DNA of 53,367 nucleotides from Phoronis australis (taxonomy: Eukaryota; Phoronida; Phoronidae). Of this stretch, positions 24,369-35,365 are shown in pieces. The stretch lies in NCBI GenBank assembly GCA_002633005.1, contig NMRA01000120.1:379056-432422 (forward strand). The letters run 5' to 3'. Every line of letters starts with the position of its first letter. Positions within the stretch are counted from its first letter, which is position 1. The notes under the pieces are model-generated. The model saw nothing but the letters and a program-made list of their open reading frames with translations. It had not been told where the DNA came from and did no database searches. A program made the position numbers and the translations under genes.

Positions 24369-24417
24369 CTGTTGGCTGTCTTGCCGATCTGTCATCAATC
24401 CACAATTTTTCTTTCAT
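24369..24417 (-). CDS. Candidate first coding exon, unknown protein
   Basis: On the minus strand an ATG in fair context (AAA before it), with an in-frame stop a few codons upstream, opens the residues MKEKLWIDDRSARQPT and then G across a strong donor, CCAACAG|GTAAGT. An acceptor-like CACTTGAAGCAG lies farther upstream, so an internal exon read in another frame (residues LEADISNLKENERKIVD, then stops) is less likely. The sequence directly upstream is the C element that ends at 24460, so a promoter would lie within or beyond it. No downstream exon was matched, and chance remains a real option. Confidence 0.25.
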
Positions 24418-24459
24418 TTTCTTTTAAATTGCTTATATCTGCTTCAAGTGAATAACATT

Positions 24460-25872
24460 TACCGTATTCGCCGTAATAACCACCCAGGGCGCTTAGAAAA
24501 GTTCAGTTCGGGGGGCGCTTATTATAACCCACGGCGGTTGAAACCCGGTCTCCGAAATGGGTGAAATCGGAAGCTAAGATTCATGAAATTTACGCTCTGT
24601 GACGTATCTGTAATCTATGAAAGACTCAACAAACTGTGGTGCATTGCTATCAAACTTTGCTGCTAAATTACGATCATTTTACAGAAAATTGTGCTGAAAT
24701 CCCAGGGTGAAAACTCGCCGACTGACTGCCTCGAAATCGCCGTCTTCGATATGGCGACTTCAGTGCTTGAATAAAAATACTTTTGACTCAAGCAAATTAC
24801 CTGAAATCTTCATTAAGTTTTCTAAGTAGCGTCCCTAAGATTTTTTTAAAGTTCCCGTGGAGTCTGGATTAACGGCAGGTTTAAGTAAAAATCTGTGTAA
24901 CATCGTGCCATCTACATGTATGATCGGCAACACGGCGAGAAAAATGTCTGGACGAACACACATGCTGTTGTCACGTGATGTTTGTTTTGAAGTTTGTCTG
25001 TGTTTGTGAGTAAGCGAGCGCATGCGTGTCACCAGAGTTTATTTGCCAAAGCAGAGACCGTCTTTTGGCCAGAGCCACGCAATCTAACGAGCTAGATGTG
25101 CATTATGTCTAAAGAAATTTGCATGAGCAGTAGGCCTAAATCAGAGCGTGTTTCATTCAGCACTTGCCGGTCTCATGGCTAAAAACGTTTGACATTTGTC
25201 TCGGTAAGGCCCATATTAGTCGCCGTGTAGCTGGATGCGTACGTAACTATCTGACAGTTATTTTTCGGTGTAAGGGTGTGTAAGCATTCATTGTCAGTTG
25301 TCATTTTATCGGATATTTGACTTAAAAACACCAATTATTGTTAATCAAACAATCCATCTCAAAAATAACGCAAACATGCTTTATAGTATTAGAAATTGTC
25401 GGAAATAGTGCCAATATTCATTTCTTATCGATGCTATGCTACCCGTTTCATGAATGGATAGTTCCCGACTAATGTCTTTGATGAGAGGTTCATATATGTA
25501 GCGTGCACTTCCTGGCCACGTGTTATTTTTATTCATGAGACAGTCGATGTGTCTACTGAAAGGTCAGACCATAGTGGACACGGTCGTCGCGAGAGTACCA
25601 ACGCTGTTGCGTTCTTTTTTAAACGCTGCGTTACTTTGAAGTGTATAGTCACGGCTAAATACAAACGTAGCAGTGCCACTGGTGGTCTAGTCAAGACCCG
25701 TGCAAAATTTTTTTGATAAATTGAAGACGTTACTGTAGCCGAGTTTTAGGACTGTAGGTACGTCATTGTTTGCATGTATACGTTCATGGACTGGGCGCTT
25801 ATTTCAGCAAAGTCTGAAAACGCGTGGGGGGCGCTTATAGGGGCATGGGCGGTTATTACGGTGAATACGGTA
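24460..25872 (-). mobile_element. Family C TIR element, full-length copy
   Basis: Bounded by TACCGTATTCGCCGTAATAA and TTATTACGGTGAATACGGTA, nearly perfect inverted ends with the outermost TA as target duplication. Inside are GGGCGCTTATT words at both ends. The interior is the reverse complement of 41102-43074: GTGCTGAAATCCCAGGGTGA near 24692, the CACGTGATG/TGTCTGTGTTTGTGAG stretch near 24973, and GCGTGGGGGGCGCTTATAGG near 25821. No transposase frame. About 1.41 kb. Confidence 0.9.
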
Positions 25873-27113
25873 ACTGAGTGGGAGACTGCATGTGTTACAA
25901 AGTGGCAAAACAACCTCAGGACAAGGTAGCGATAGGTACCTTGTTTATCGCAAAGTATTGGTGTGGTTCACATACTCAAGGGCTTACCTGTCAATTACCG
26001 GAAATAGATTGGAAACTAAGGGAATATGGAGTGCCTCGGGAATATGCTTAAAAACAACACTTTGTGAAAAATCATAACAAATTCTTTGTTGAATCACCGT
26101 TTTAATTAAAGGTAAAACTAAATGCAATGAAGAAACCTAGAAAATGTCAATTTTGTGAAGACTGCGCCGATCTTTAGACTTTAAGAGACTGATAATTTGC
26201 GTAGTCAAAAGAATTTTCTCAACTTGCCAGTTTGATTTTTTGAGATTCCATGATGTTTGTGCACTTCAGTTTACAAGCAGAAATACAGTGGCATAATTCT
26301 GGTGTCGGCTTGAATACAACTGGATGACCCTCTTCTCAGAACTTAAAAGATGTACAAAACAATGGGGACAAATACTGCGCAATATCTTTTGATCTATAAA
26401 TCTATGTGTGGGAATAAATATTGTTTCAGCTTTTCTTTCGACATTTCTGTGAAGGATAAAACTTATTGATTTGTTGTTGGCAGCAGTTGAGAGACCTCTC
26501 GTGCATCTGTAATGTACTGGAGAAGTCAGCTTGGCTGGAGGCTGTAGTGTATTCATGTCCAATGTGCTTCAGCACTAAATGCCTTATGTAAGACAGTATA
26601 TGGGCTGGCAGTCCTACCTGTAGAATGTTAAGCACATAATGCACTTGACATTGTAAGGAAGCCTGGAAAGTGATCCTATTATGTGTGTTGTTGAGGTATG
26701 TGATTTCTGCTCTAGCACTGGAAACAGCTTGTTGATAAGTGCAGTTCTTTCTGTGAATTAGCAAAAAGCAAAATTAGGTCACTAAAACAAATTTGAACCC
26801 TGTTTGTTTTTTTTGCCCAGAGGGAACCTGCCGTGAGTCAAAAGGAAGAGGAAACCCATAGAATTTTGACAAATGTTCAATTCAGTGACAAAGTTTACGA
26901 AACAAATGTTGTAATGAGTCATATATGTCGCTTTGTAATATGTTTTCAATGAATAAATGTTTGTTTTTCTGTTTTGATTATTCTGTTTGATTTTGTTTCT
27001 ATAATGTTATATTTAGCTGCAATTTATATTGGACTGTATCATTATTTACCGGTAGTTAAATTTTCAAAATAAAAAGAGTCCTGTGGACAGGGTCTAATAA
27101 TAACAGGTGACCA
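25873..27113. other. No firm gene; several unassigned frames
   Basis: Frames of 98 and 112 codons overlap on the minus strand at 26266-26764, and a 42-codon plus-strand frame at 26460-26591 includes VVYSCPMCFSTKCLM. Each has one CxxC pair, but no domain is recognisable and they exclude one another. Rich in TTG/GTT words near 26940-27000. Confidence 0.4.
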
Positions 27114-27518
27114 TAGGCCCGTTTAGACATCAACTTTTGGCCGGGCACAACTGACACGGGGCAAATTGATCGGTGTTAAGTGTCCATTTACACACACAAC
27201 TTACTAACTGTGACAAGACGGAAATTGTAGGCTGAAGAGTGGAAGGCATATATGCGTAGGTTTACATATAGCGGGAGTTGCAGAGACAGAGAACCAGTAT
27301 ATAGGTCATTGCACAAACACAATAGTGATGATCCTTTCCACCTTGCCCCAGTTTTGCGTTAAGACATATAATTGACACGGAGCAAGATGATCGAGGGGTG
27401 GCAAAAGTTGTCACCGCAGTGTCAATTTGCTTCAGGTCAGTCCTGTTCACATGCATACTTGTGCTAGAACATCTCCGTGTCAGCTGATCGGTGTCAACTT
27501 TTGTAGTGTAAACGGCAC
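27114..27518 (+). mobile_element. TIR element U
   Basis: The left end TA|GGCCCGTTTAGACATCAA, then CTTTTG and, after a spacer, ACTGACACGG. The right end, read inverted, GTGCCGTTTACACTACAAAA, then GTTGACACCGATCAGCTGACACGG. The same ordered words at both ends support an element of about 405 bp with imperfect TIRs. The interior repeats GATCG(G)TGT and ACACGG(A/G)GCAA words. Only one copy is seen, and the right-hand TA is missing. Confidence 0.5.
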
Positions 27519-28701
27519 TCCTGACAAAACTGGGTCAGCAAAGCAAGTGAGCCACCTGGTGTGGGCATTAGTGTCTGCAGTGAAGCACATGTTGTAGTAG
27601 GTGGTGTGATCTGCTGTGGATCTACCGTATTACTTTTTTGTTTAAAATTAGAAAAGGGTTACATTAATACCCCCAACTCCACAAGACTGTGGTTTCCATA
27701 TCTAGATATCAATCAGATGTGAAGTCGTACCCTATTTAAACTGGTGAAACTTGTGAACAAAAATAAAGATGATTATTAAAATCGTGTGCATGCCTTTTTA
27801 ATTATTTTTACTTTGTTTTTTGTCGTCTGTCTCTCTATTGACCAAACAACACTAGAGTAAGAACTGTTACGGAAATTGGTATACGTGTTCTTACTGGGAA
27901 GAGCATGACTAACAATGATTTTTGGACCCTTGTGACTGATGTGGCGCCCTCTAATGACACAGTTATGCTTTTTTCATATCTACAGCTGTTTCACCTAAAC
28001 TGCTGTAGGATGTTTGTGAAATTTGGCAAGTGTATTTCTAAGAACACGACGAGGACTTAGACGTATCCCACTATGATACCACTGTGCCTCCTGGTGCAAC
28101 TTTTAAATTTATGGTCTTGGTAGGTTTGTTCCTTTGGAACAGAGCATTGCTGACTTGCTATTCACCCCATAGAGCTACTTTAAGTTTACTAGCATTGCTC
28201 CATTTAGTGGGAATGTTTGAAATAATAATCATCCCTTGTATCCACAATCCATGTACACTGTGGGTGCGTATCAACGCTCTGCGTTGCTCTTGTTCTGACT
28301 GGTCGCCGACGCATTTCTAATTGGTCGAATAAAAATCCGTAACCTGTATTAGATGCTGTAAAAGTAGGTGGTTCTTGTATTGTAAATAACTTGTCACAGT
28401 GTAGACATTTCTTTCATTTTCTTTGACGATTGAAATGACGAATCACAAGGTCAGTATTCATTGCCATCTGACCTGAAATGTGAGAAATGACGTCTGGGAT
28501 TGGTGTATTTGTTCGAATTCAGTTATCTCCGACAAACGTTGCTGTATTGTCAAAATAACCAAGCAGGGACGATGTACTTTTTAAGAAAAATGGTTTTTTG
28601 AGGTGGAGGTTAACTACAGTTTTTGCCATATTATTCTAAAAAATGTCTTAGTTTTGCACAAAAGGCATCATCGATAGGAAGGTACAAGTTGAGCTAAGCA
28701 G
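27519..28701. other. No gene recognised
   Basis: Contains CTGACTGGTCGCCGACGCAT and TCTAATTGGTCGAATAAAAA (28296-28335), two ATTGG/CTGG words spaced like inverted CCAAT boxes, and AAATGACGTCTGGGATTGG (28486-28504), a CRE-like TGACGTC followed by ATTGG. With a candidate exon about 200 bp later this could be a promoter, but nothing else supports it. Confidence 0.35.
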
Positions 28702-28839
28702 CTTTCACGTGCAGCACTCATGGTGACTGCACCAACTATGTACAGCGTGTCGTCATTGAGGGAAGGGTTGGACAATCAGCAATTGCTGAGTTTTGGAACA
28801 TGAAGAATGAAGCCAACAGCTGCGACTGCTTAGTCTCAG
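28702..28839 (+). CDS. Candidate exon, cysteine-containing protein (low support)
   Basis: A frame open from 28698 to 28901 reads FTCSTHGDCTNYVQRVVIEG, RVGQSAIAEFWNMKNEANSC, then DCLVSG before a donor-like TCTCAG|GTGTAA. Acceptor options are GCTAAGCAG (exon from 28702) or TTTCACGTGCAG (from 28715). Paired cysteines and balanced residue use look protein-like, perhaps extracellular. A second frame from ATG 28720 gives a 27-residue peptide, so the two cannot both be right. No family recognised. Confidence 0.25.
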
Positions 28840-30300
28840 GTGTAAAAACAGTGAAAGCGGAGGCATTTCCAATTTTTTATCGCTCATGGCTACAAATACG
28901 TTGACAGATCTGCTAACTAATGGGTTGTAGGTGTGATTACTTTCTAGCGTGGCGGCGTTTGATTATTCTCTAAAATTGGCTCTAGAGTCTACTTCAATAA
29001 AATTTTATCGTATGCGTTGTGTTTAAAACGTAAGAAGCTAGACAAGTGCCTAATAAACGCGCAGTCATTGCTCTTTGTTATTAAAAAGATGCTGTTAAGT
29101 GTCCTGTCTCTCTGCTGAAGTCTTCACATTTTCTAAAAAATCTGCATATCTGGTTGGTAGAATTATTCCAAGCAATGTTGATGAATTTCAATGCTTAGTT
29201 GTAGTGATGACTAAAAAAGGAGACCAGGCAAAAAAAACAATCATTTGAAATTTACCCTGAAAGTTTTCTTTGAAATTTCACCTATTTTCGACAAGACAAA
29301 GTTTCATCAACTTCCTTTTTAAACCTAATCTAAGCATTTGAAACTCTGTTCCTCTTGAGAGTGGTCAGACTTTCTGTTTTTGTAAACATGAAAAATTGTC
29401 AGCAATTTCTCTCTCTTTCATGGGAATCTCATTTTTGGATGCACCTGCAACTTTGGATATGTCGTACATTTGGTGTTTTGTCATTTTGGTCACTGACTTT
29501 TGTTCTGTTGGTGAATGATTGTAATTTTGGGAGGTGAAATTCTCGTGGGTATGCCCTGGGTATCTTATTCCTAGGTTCGTAGCTTTTATGGCTCTACTCT
29601 CTGTTGTGACTACTTTAGCGGTGTAGTCACTTAAAATAACTTCTGCACTTGCTAACAAATAATACCTTCCACCACTATAACAGTTTTGAATTCATACCTA
29701 TTTCCGTAAGGTTTTCTTCCTATTAATTGTGAACTTTGTTTCTAAATTGGGTTATTTGCGTTAATTTTCTGGGCAAAGTCTCCGGTATCATAGCATATCC
29801 TCCTAACAGGTTTATTTCTTATTAGATAATTAGATATGACAAAATTTCAACAATAAAATGAGCAATGTAGTGAATAAGGGGTTTTTTCAACAGCACCAAA
29901 TCGATGTTGATCAAATAATAACAGCTATTGTCGCGTTGGACTGTTTTGAGAAATTATAGGCACTCTCATCAACGTTAAATGTAAGCCTTTAGAAATGATC
30001 AAATTGTTGTATGAAATTAGTGAAATTTTATCGTAGGCTAGTAAAATCTTCGACCCTTTTAGTATTAAGTAGCAACCAAGATTGGAGACTCATTGGTTTC
30101 TCTTTGTGTATTTCAGTTCATTTATAAATTGTGACAGGGACAGTGTCAGCTTAGAATTGTAAGAAGGGTCACAGCTAAAATGGTCGTGAGCACAATTATG
30201 GCCTAGGTGACGGTATATTTTCGCAGGAGCAAAATATTGCTGCATACATTAACATTATGGCTCGCATTCAATTTGGAGAGCCACCTTCATGTGAAGTCAT
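28840..30300. other. No gene recognised
   Basis: A minus-strand frame at 29365-29658 (97 codons; residues AEVILSDYTAKVVTTESRAI near its start) follows an acceptor-like GTTAGCAAGTGCAG but lacks a good donor and any known motif. Otherwise A+T-rich. Confidence 0.45.
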
Positions 30301-30665
30301 AGAAAAATGTCCAAATTTGACCAACTTCGGAGCATCGTATCTCAAAAACGGCTGACTGTATTCGTATGAAACATTCACATACTACGCTTTAAGGACTGTT
30401 CTCGCTGTTAGGATTTTTTAATTGTTTTAATTTTGGATGAAGTGTTATCAAAAATAGAGTTTTTCTGATTTTCGTGAAAGAATTAAAATTGCATCAAACA
30501 AAAAGGAAATATTTTAGAAAACCATTACAATGTTTTTGAGACCTCAAATAAATCTTGATCTTACTATTGATACCTCCGGTTTGCTATCAATATACCTTGC
30601 TTTTATGTTAAAGTTTACCAAAAAGGCATGGTCACGTGACACAAATAATTGGAGATGGGTAAAAA
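30301..30665 (+). repeat. Family H interspersed repeat, copy 3
   Basis: AGAAAAATGTCCAAATTTGA at the start, TCTCAAAAACGGCTGACTG, AAACATTCACATACTACG, GGACTGTTCTC, CATTACAATGTTTTTGAGAC, AAAGGCATGGTCACGTGACA at the end. The order and spacing match the copy at 23701-24072. The copy ends in a CACGTG hexamer where the other copy has CATGTG. Confidence 0.75.
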
Positions 30666-30837
30666 GTCAAAAATCAAATTCCACTAGCTGTCTGTATTTA
30701 GATAATATGTTACTTTTTACTGGATTAAAATCCATAGCATTTTAGATATGTTTCTAAATACACAGAGCTGTCATTGTGGTCCCACATTATCTTAATGAAT
30801 TCTTTGCCAATGGAAATTGAAAATATTATTACCTAAC

Positions 30838-30860
30838 TTAAGGCGGGACTGACGCCTTAA
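30838..30860. repeat. Small perfect hairpin
   Basis: TTAAGGCG, a 7-base loop, then CGCCTTAA. The arms are perfect over 8 bp. No T-run or adjacent gene gives it a role. Confidence 0.6.
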
Positions 30861-30904
30861 ACAGGCCCCTCTGTATTGGACCGCATGGCCAGGACAGGGC
30901 ACTT

Positions 30905-31070
30905 ATTTAGCTCACAAGTGGCAGACAAGTGAAATTCTCGGGTTTTTTTTTTTCAAATTTCCATAAAAATAAAGAATAAGATAATTTAGTCTGTTACTAC
31001 CATATTTTGTTCCGTATGGAAGTCATTGAACAACTTGTACGTTTCCATTACCAACAAAATTGGCATATGC
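30905..31070 (+). mobile_element. Family F fragment
   Basis: GTGGCAGACAAGTGAAATTC matches the family core, followed by CAAATTTCCATAAAAATAAA as at 14675-14690. Later TGGAAGTCATTGAACAACTT and AAAATTGGCAT fit degenerately. Both TIRs are eroded. Confidence 0.5.
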
Positions 31071-31245
31071 TAAGACATTTTCCATCTTGGCCTATGCTGG
31101 ACTTAAACCCTGATGGTCTGGTTTTGGGCTCATGACAGAAAACTGTTACGACACTGGTCACTACAGTCTTCACCTTCATTTTGTCCGTCTGTACCTCTTC
31201 TATGCTACAGTGATTACTATGGTGATTACTTGCACACAAGCTCAC

Positions 31246-31329
31246 CTTTCATACGGGTTGCTATGGCGTTTATCTTGTTCACACTCGAGACATCGCGATG
31301 TCTCTCAGTGATATGAATGTTGAGGATTT
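31246..31329 (-). CDS. Candidate short exon (weak)
   Basis: On the minus strand 84 bp lie between GAACAACAG and the donor-like GAAAG|GTGAGC. One frame is open: residues ILNIHITERHRDVSSVNKIN, then AIATRMK. It contains an 18-bp palindrome. Nothing else supports it, and short open segments with such flanks are expected by chance. Confidence 0.13.
31287..31304. repeat. Perfect 18-bp palindrome
   Basis: GAGACATCGCGATGTCTC reads the same on both strands with no spacer. It could be a dimer-binding site or chance. Confidence 0.8.
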
Positions 31330-33690
31330 CTGTTGTTCAGTCACTCATCGGTGACAGTTTGATCTGGTTGGTCTGTGCTATTTATGGGGCTTGCATTATA
31401 AATCGTAAGTGACAGTAACCAACCTTATTAATGGATATTATATTACAATATTAACTTGTGGGTGTGCTGGTACCGTATGGTGTGACATGTTTAGGGATAC
31501 TATAATGAACCATGCATATATATTGAGCTGGTCATGTCATAATTGTAACATTTTGTGTCAGTAATTTGTCAAGGTTACAAGTAAATAAGTTTCAACCAAT
31601 AATAGCTCACATCAGCCATGTGCTTGCTACAGCAGCCGTATGACTAATCAAGCATTACCACATTGTCGTTCCACTAGATATGACAGACTGCAGTGGGAGA
31701 AACATTGCTAGAGGGTTTTTACTCAAGTCAGGCAGCAGGTAGGAGCAGGTCGAAATATAAAGGCTATTGTTGAAATGAATTAAAATTGCCCGAGGAGCTG
31801 CGTTTGTGAGCAAGGCTCATGACTACCAATAAAAAACGACTTGCTCAGAATTAGATGCAAGAGTAGGTCATAATTAGTATTGCTTAGGTAGTCTTGTCTA
31901 GAGTATTTTTTGATATAAAGACCAGCCTTCTGAACTGGTTGACCGACAATGATGTCACTAAGTAAACAGTTAACTTTTCTGGCCAGCCAACCAATTAGTT
32001 ATTGACAGCCAGTGGGAACAGTCTGAATAGTCATTTAGAGCAGGATACCATGTGTTTTTTACCTATAACCTTTCTACAGGCTGATCAGTTCAGGCTGGAG
32101 GTAGCTGTATCTGCTATTCACTTTATGTTGGCACGTTTTTGTGTCTTATCTGCTAGCCTGTAACTGTTCCTGGCTGACCTGACTGGGTTGTTGACCGAGT
32201 GAAGTCATTGGCCTCTAAAACAGTTGAGTCTGGCAGGCTGTTTACTGTTTTTAGCCTGAACAGGTCAACTTAAATACCAGGTTTGCTTGCAGTGGGAGAT
32301 GTTTTGATTTGGCAATACTCTGGGAGAACTTTTATGGCTTGTGTGGGTAGGTTTCATTTTTAACCTGAAATTTATTAAACTTCAGTTGTAAAGTATTAAG
32401 TGTTTCATTATACAGTGTTTGTTGTGGAAAACTAGTGCTATGGGTTAATTGAACCTGGAGTGCATGGGTCACTTTAGGAATGATTGCGCTTATAACTTAG
32501 ATACCACAATGTCCAACAGGATAATTCTTTTTACTGATTCTTCAAGGTTTTTGAATTGGTGTATCGATAGACACAACTTGTGCAAATTATTTGAGATTTT
32601 AACTGACTGTTTGCCAGAATCTTAATGGGGTTGTATAGTAGAATCCTCCTTTGATAGAGGTTTGTTTAACCAATTACTGTATATTCTAGTCTTTTCATGA
32701 TTGGTTCCCAGCTAAATGAAGAAAACACAAATAACTGGGGAGTCTATAAAGATGTTTTCTACAATAATCAGTGTGAAATTGTTCCTCCTGTGTGAGTAAG
32801 CCAATTCTTCCGTTTTAGGCATATTCCTGCTGACCTTGTTCTACACCGCATAAAATTACATGGACGGGATAAACGTAGCAAAATTTAAGAAATATTAGAT
32901 TGTATTTTGAACAGAAGAATGACTGGCCTACTAAAACAGATCCGAAACCGAATCCCTGTAAGTTTTTGCTGTGACTTCCAGAGAAGTTCAACTTTGGATC
33001 TATTTGATGGTGGTTGGAAAAATGCGATTTATGTACATTAAATGTATGAAACCAACAGGCCTGCTTTAATGGAGTCGTCAACTCATTCTGTGTTGAGAGC
33101 TGCAAGTGCTGTTCACTACAATCCTTTGAACATTTCACACAACTGCCGAGAGCAATCTTAAATAGATATTAAACCTTGTTGTGCATTATGGGTTGTTGGG
33201 AGGTCAGGCTACCCTTGGTGTCAATCGGTGTCATGCAACACTTACAGGGAAGATGGATCACCAGTGTCCTTCCTCAGTACAGTGTCATCCATTGATAATA
33301 ACACTCCTGACAAGTATTGGGTATGTGTCATGTAGTGATCACAGTAGGAGTCAACTTTCCTATTTTTGAAGGTTTAAAATGTATTGCAGCAAGTGTTTGA
33401 TATTTTAACAAATGTTTGCTGAGAACAATTAAGTTAAGCACATTTATTAAATATTAATTTTGTTGAAATGTTTGAAAAAATGAAATTTCACTTTTCTGCC
33501 ACACTTTGAGAGAAATTTCAGGTAGTTGGAGAAGGCCTCAGGTACTTGGTCTTTGTTTGACCTAGCGATTTTGTAGACTTGCTGGCATATAAAAAATGAA
33601 CAGATGTGTATGGGTCATGAATTTTAATCAAATTTTGGTTGGAGTTTTTGAACGTGGTTCTGTTAGTACTAAAATTTAAAGCTCAACCAC
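31330..33690. other. No gene recognised
   Basis: Relatively G+C-richer patches at 31690-31750 and 32080-32300 contain AG/GT-bounded short open segments too short to judge. A 107-codon minus-strand frame at 32815-33138 has no motif. An F-like end occurs near 33470-33515 (AAATTTCACTTTTCTGCCAC). Confidence 0.45.
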
Positions 33691-33694
33691 TTTA

Positions 33695-33790
33695 CGACAC
33701 AATATGGCAGACAGGTGAAAATTTATTTTCCCATTTTTTTCCAAAAAAATATACGAAGTACCAAAATGGTGCCATGTCATTCAAGTTCTG
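33695..33790 (+). mobile_element. Family F fragment
   Basis: ACAATATGGCAGACAGGTGA, then AAATTTATTTTCCCATTTTT, is the left part of the family just inside the TIR. The rest is lost. About 70 bases on is a 9-bp tandem, AGATCCAGT, repeated near 33859-33884. Confidence 0.5.
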
Positions 33791-34020
33791 GGGTCTGTTT
33801 CAAGAAACTGACTTCAAGGAGAATGCTGCAAAAAAAAACGTCTTTTGTATCAATTTAGATCCAGTAGATCCAGTAGATCCACTGGATAAAAGCAAGATCA
33901 ATTCTTTTACCTGCTGACACCAGATGGCAGACGGAGGTGCTGAAATTAACCAGTGACGTCATCGGTTCTAACACAGTCTGTTCAGCAGTTCACAACACGT
34001 TTAGTGGTGTCAGCTTATGG

Positions 34021-34502
34021 CTTGACTTCATGGCGTTACCCCAGTAAATCATCAAAATTCGATGCAAAACCCTTACAAATATATTGAGTTTTTTTAAGCA
34101 AATGAGTTGTTTTATTTCGGTATTACAGATGTATAGAAAATTTTAACAAACTGTAGTCTACAAAGTATGGTAGGCCAACTTACCAAGGACGGTTGCGGTA
34201 ATTAAGTTTGGATCTGTGTGGTGATAAATTAGAATTATTCTTCCATGAAATATGGACTGGAAAGCATAGCCGTGTGTTGTGATTTTAAGCTTGCGATTTT
34301 TTTTCAATTGTAAAAACACAAAACACTCGGTATAACCCAGTGGCTCGGAACCCGATCGTGGACTGAAGACATCATGAACATAAACCAGCCGAGTTAGTCG
34401 GCTGCCAAAGTTGAAAACTGGACTTCCAGTCACGAAAAGACTAGACTACTAAATCAAAGAAATAATGTGCACATGAATATTTTGGGGAATTGGCCGGGGA
34501 AT
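34021..34502. repeat. Direct duplicate, copy 1 (likely contig overlap)
   Basis: 482 bp that recur as 34884-35365 without any difference I can find. After the shared GGCCGGGGAAT this copy goes on into element B (34503-34882) and then the N, whereas the second copy goes on into unique sequence. Confidence 0.9.
34184..34440 (-). CDS. Candidate internal exon (also at 35047-35303)
   Basis: The minus strand is open for about 85 codons between the acceptor-like TTTAGTAGTCTAG and a strong donor, GTCCTTG|GTAAGT. Residues include RLVYVHDVFSPRSGSEPLGY, LQLKKNRKLKITTHGYAF, then QSIFHGRIILIY. The apparent start at 34433 is GTG, so this is not an initiating frame. I recognise no family. The open length is within chance, so the donor is the main support. 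The same segment is present unchanged in the duplicate copy. Confidence 0.2.
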
Positions 34503-34882
34503 AGCGGAGTTGAAACGCCGACATATTGGAAATGGGTCAGAATGTTGCATTGTGGTTAAGCCGGTAAACAAGTACGTCGGCAAGCGTGGGGGCGAACCGG
34601 CCACAGGGAGGTTATACGTGTTGTGTGCCTGGCATGCTATAATTCCAGTTAGCGAAATAAAAAATTTAGTTACTACCTGTTTCCCAAGGATCAAGATCTG
34701 CGTTAAACATGGGTCAGAGACATCGGTAGAGCTGGTAGCAAAGGCCGACTTCGTGAATTCTTTCCGACTTCGTAGCATAAAGTGTGCAGCGCTCATTTTG
34801 AGGGCGGCAAGAAAACGTATCTTAGAAACTGCCCAACAATATCTCCCTTCAAAGAAACAGTAACAAATACTCCACGGCGGTT
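34503..34882 (+). mobile_element. Family B element, cut by an assembly joint
   Basis: Starts AGCGGAGTTGAAACGCCGAC directly after GGGGAAT and is the reverse complement of 2241-2614 along its length. It stops at CCACGGCGGTT before the N at 34883. The matching copy of the flank (to 35365) has no B at this point, so B is either a presence/absence insertion between alleles or the contig end is misjoined. Confidence 0.75.
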
Positions 34883-34883
34883 N
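34883..34883. other. Single-N joint between duplicate copies
   Basis: The N is followed at once by the start of the second 482-bp copy. Same reading as at 18166. Confidence 0.9.
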
Positions 34884-35365
34884 CTTGACTTCATGGCGTT
34901 ACCCCAGTAAATCATCAAAATTCGATGCAAAACCCTTACAAATATATTGAGTTTTTTTAAGCAAATGAGTTGTTTTATTTCGGTATTACAGATGTATAGA
35001 AAATTTTAACAAACTGTAGTCTACAAAGTATGGTAGGCCAACTTACCAAGGACGGTTGCGGTAATTAAGTTTGGATCTGTGTGGTGATAAATTAGAATTA
35101 TTCTTCCATGAAATATGGACTGGAAAGCATAGCCGTGTGTTGTGATTTTAAGCTTGCGATTTTTTTTCAATTGTAAAAACACAAAACACTCGGTATAACC
35201 CAGTGGCTCGGAACCCGATCGTGGACTGAAGACATCATGAACATAAACCAGCCGAGTTAGTCGGCTGCCAAAGTTGAAAACTGGACTTCCAGTCACGAAA
35301 AGACTAGACTACTAAATCAAAGAAATAATGTGCACATGAATATTTTGGGGAATTGGCCGGGGAAT
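34884..35365. repeat. Direct duplicate, copy 2 (likely contig overlap)
   Basis: Identical by eye to 34021-34502. It continues from GGGGAAT into TGCAAATCTACTTGC, giving an empty-site version of the B insertion point. It contains the second copy of the candidate minus-strand exon (35047-35303). Confidence 0.9.

Noticed and set aside
26266-26764. Possible zinc-binding (CxxC) peptides on both strands
   Set aside because: A plus-strand frame with SCPMC and minus-strand frames with ICPHC overlap. Both cannot be coding, neither shows a full metal-binding pattern, and lengths are within chance.
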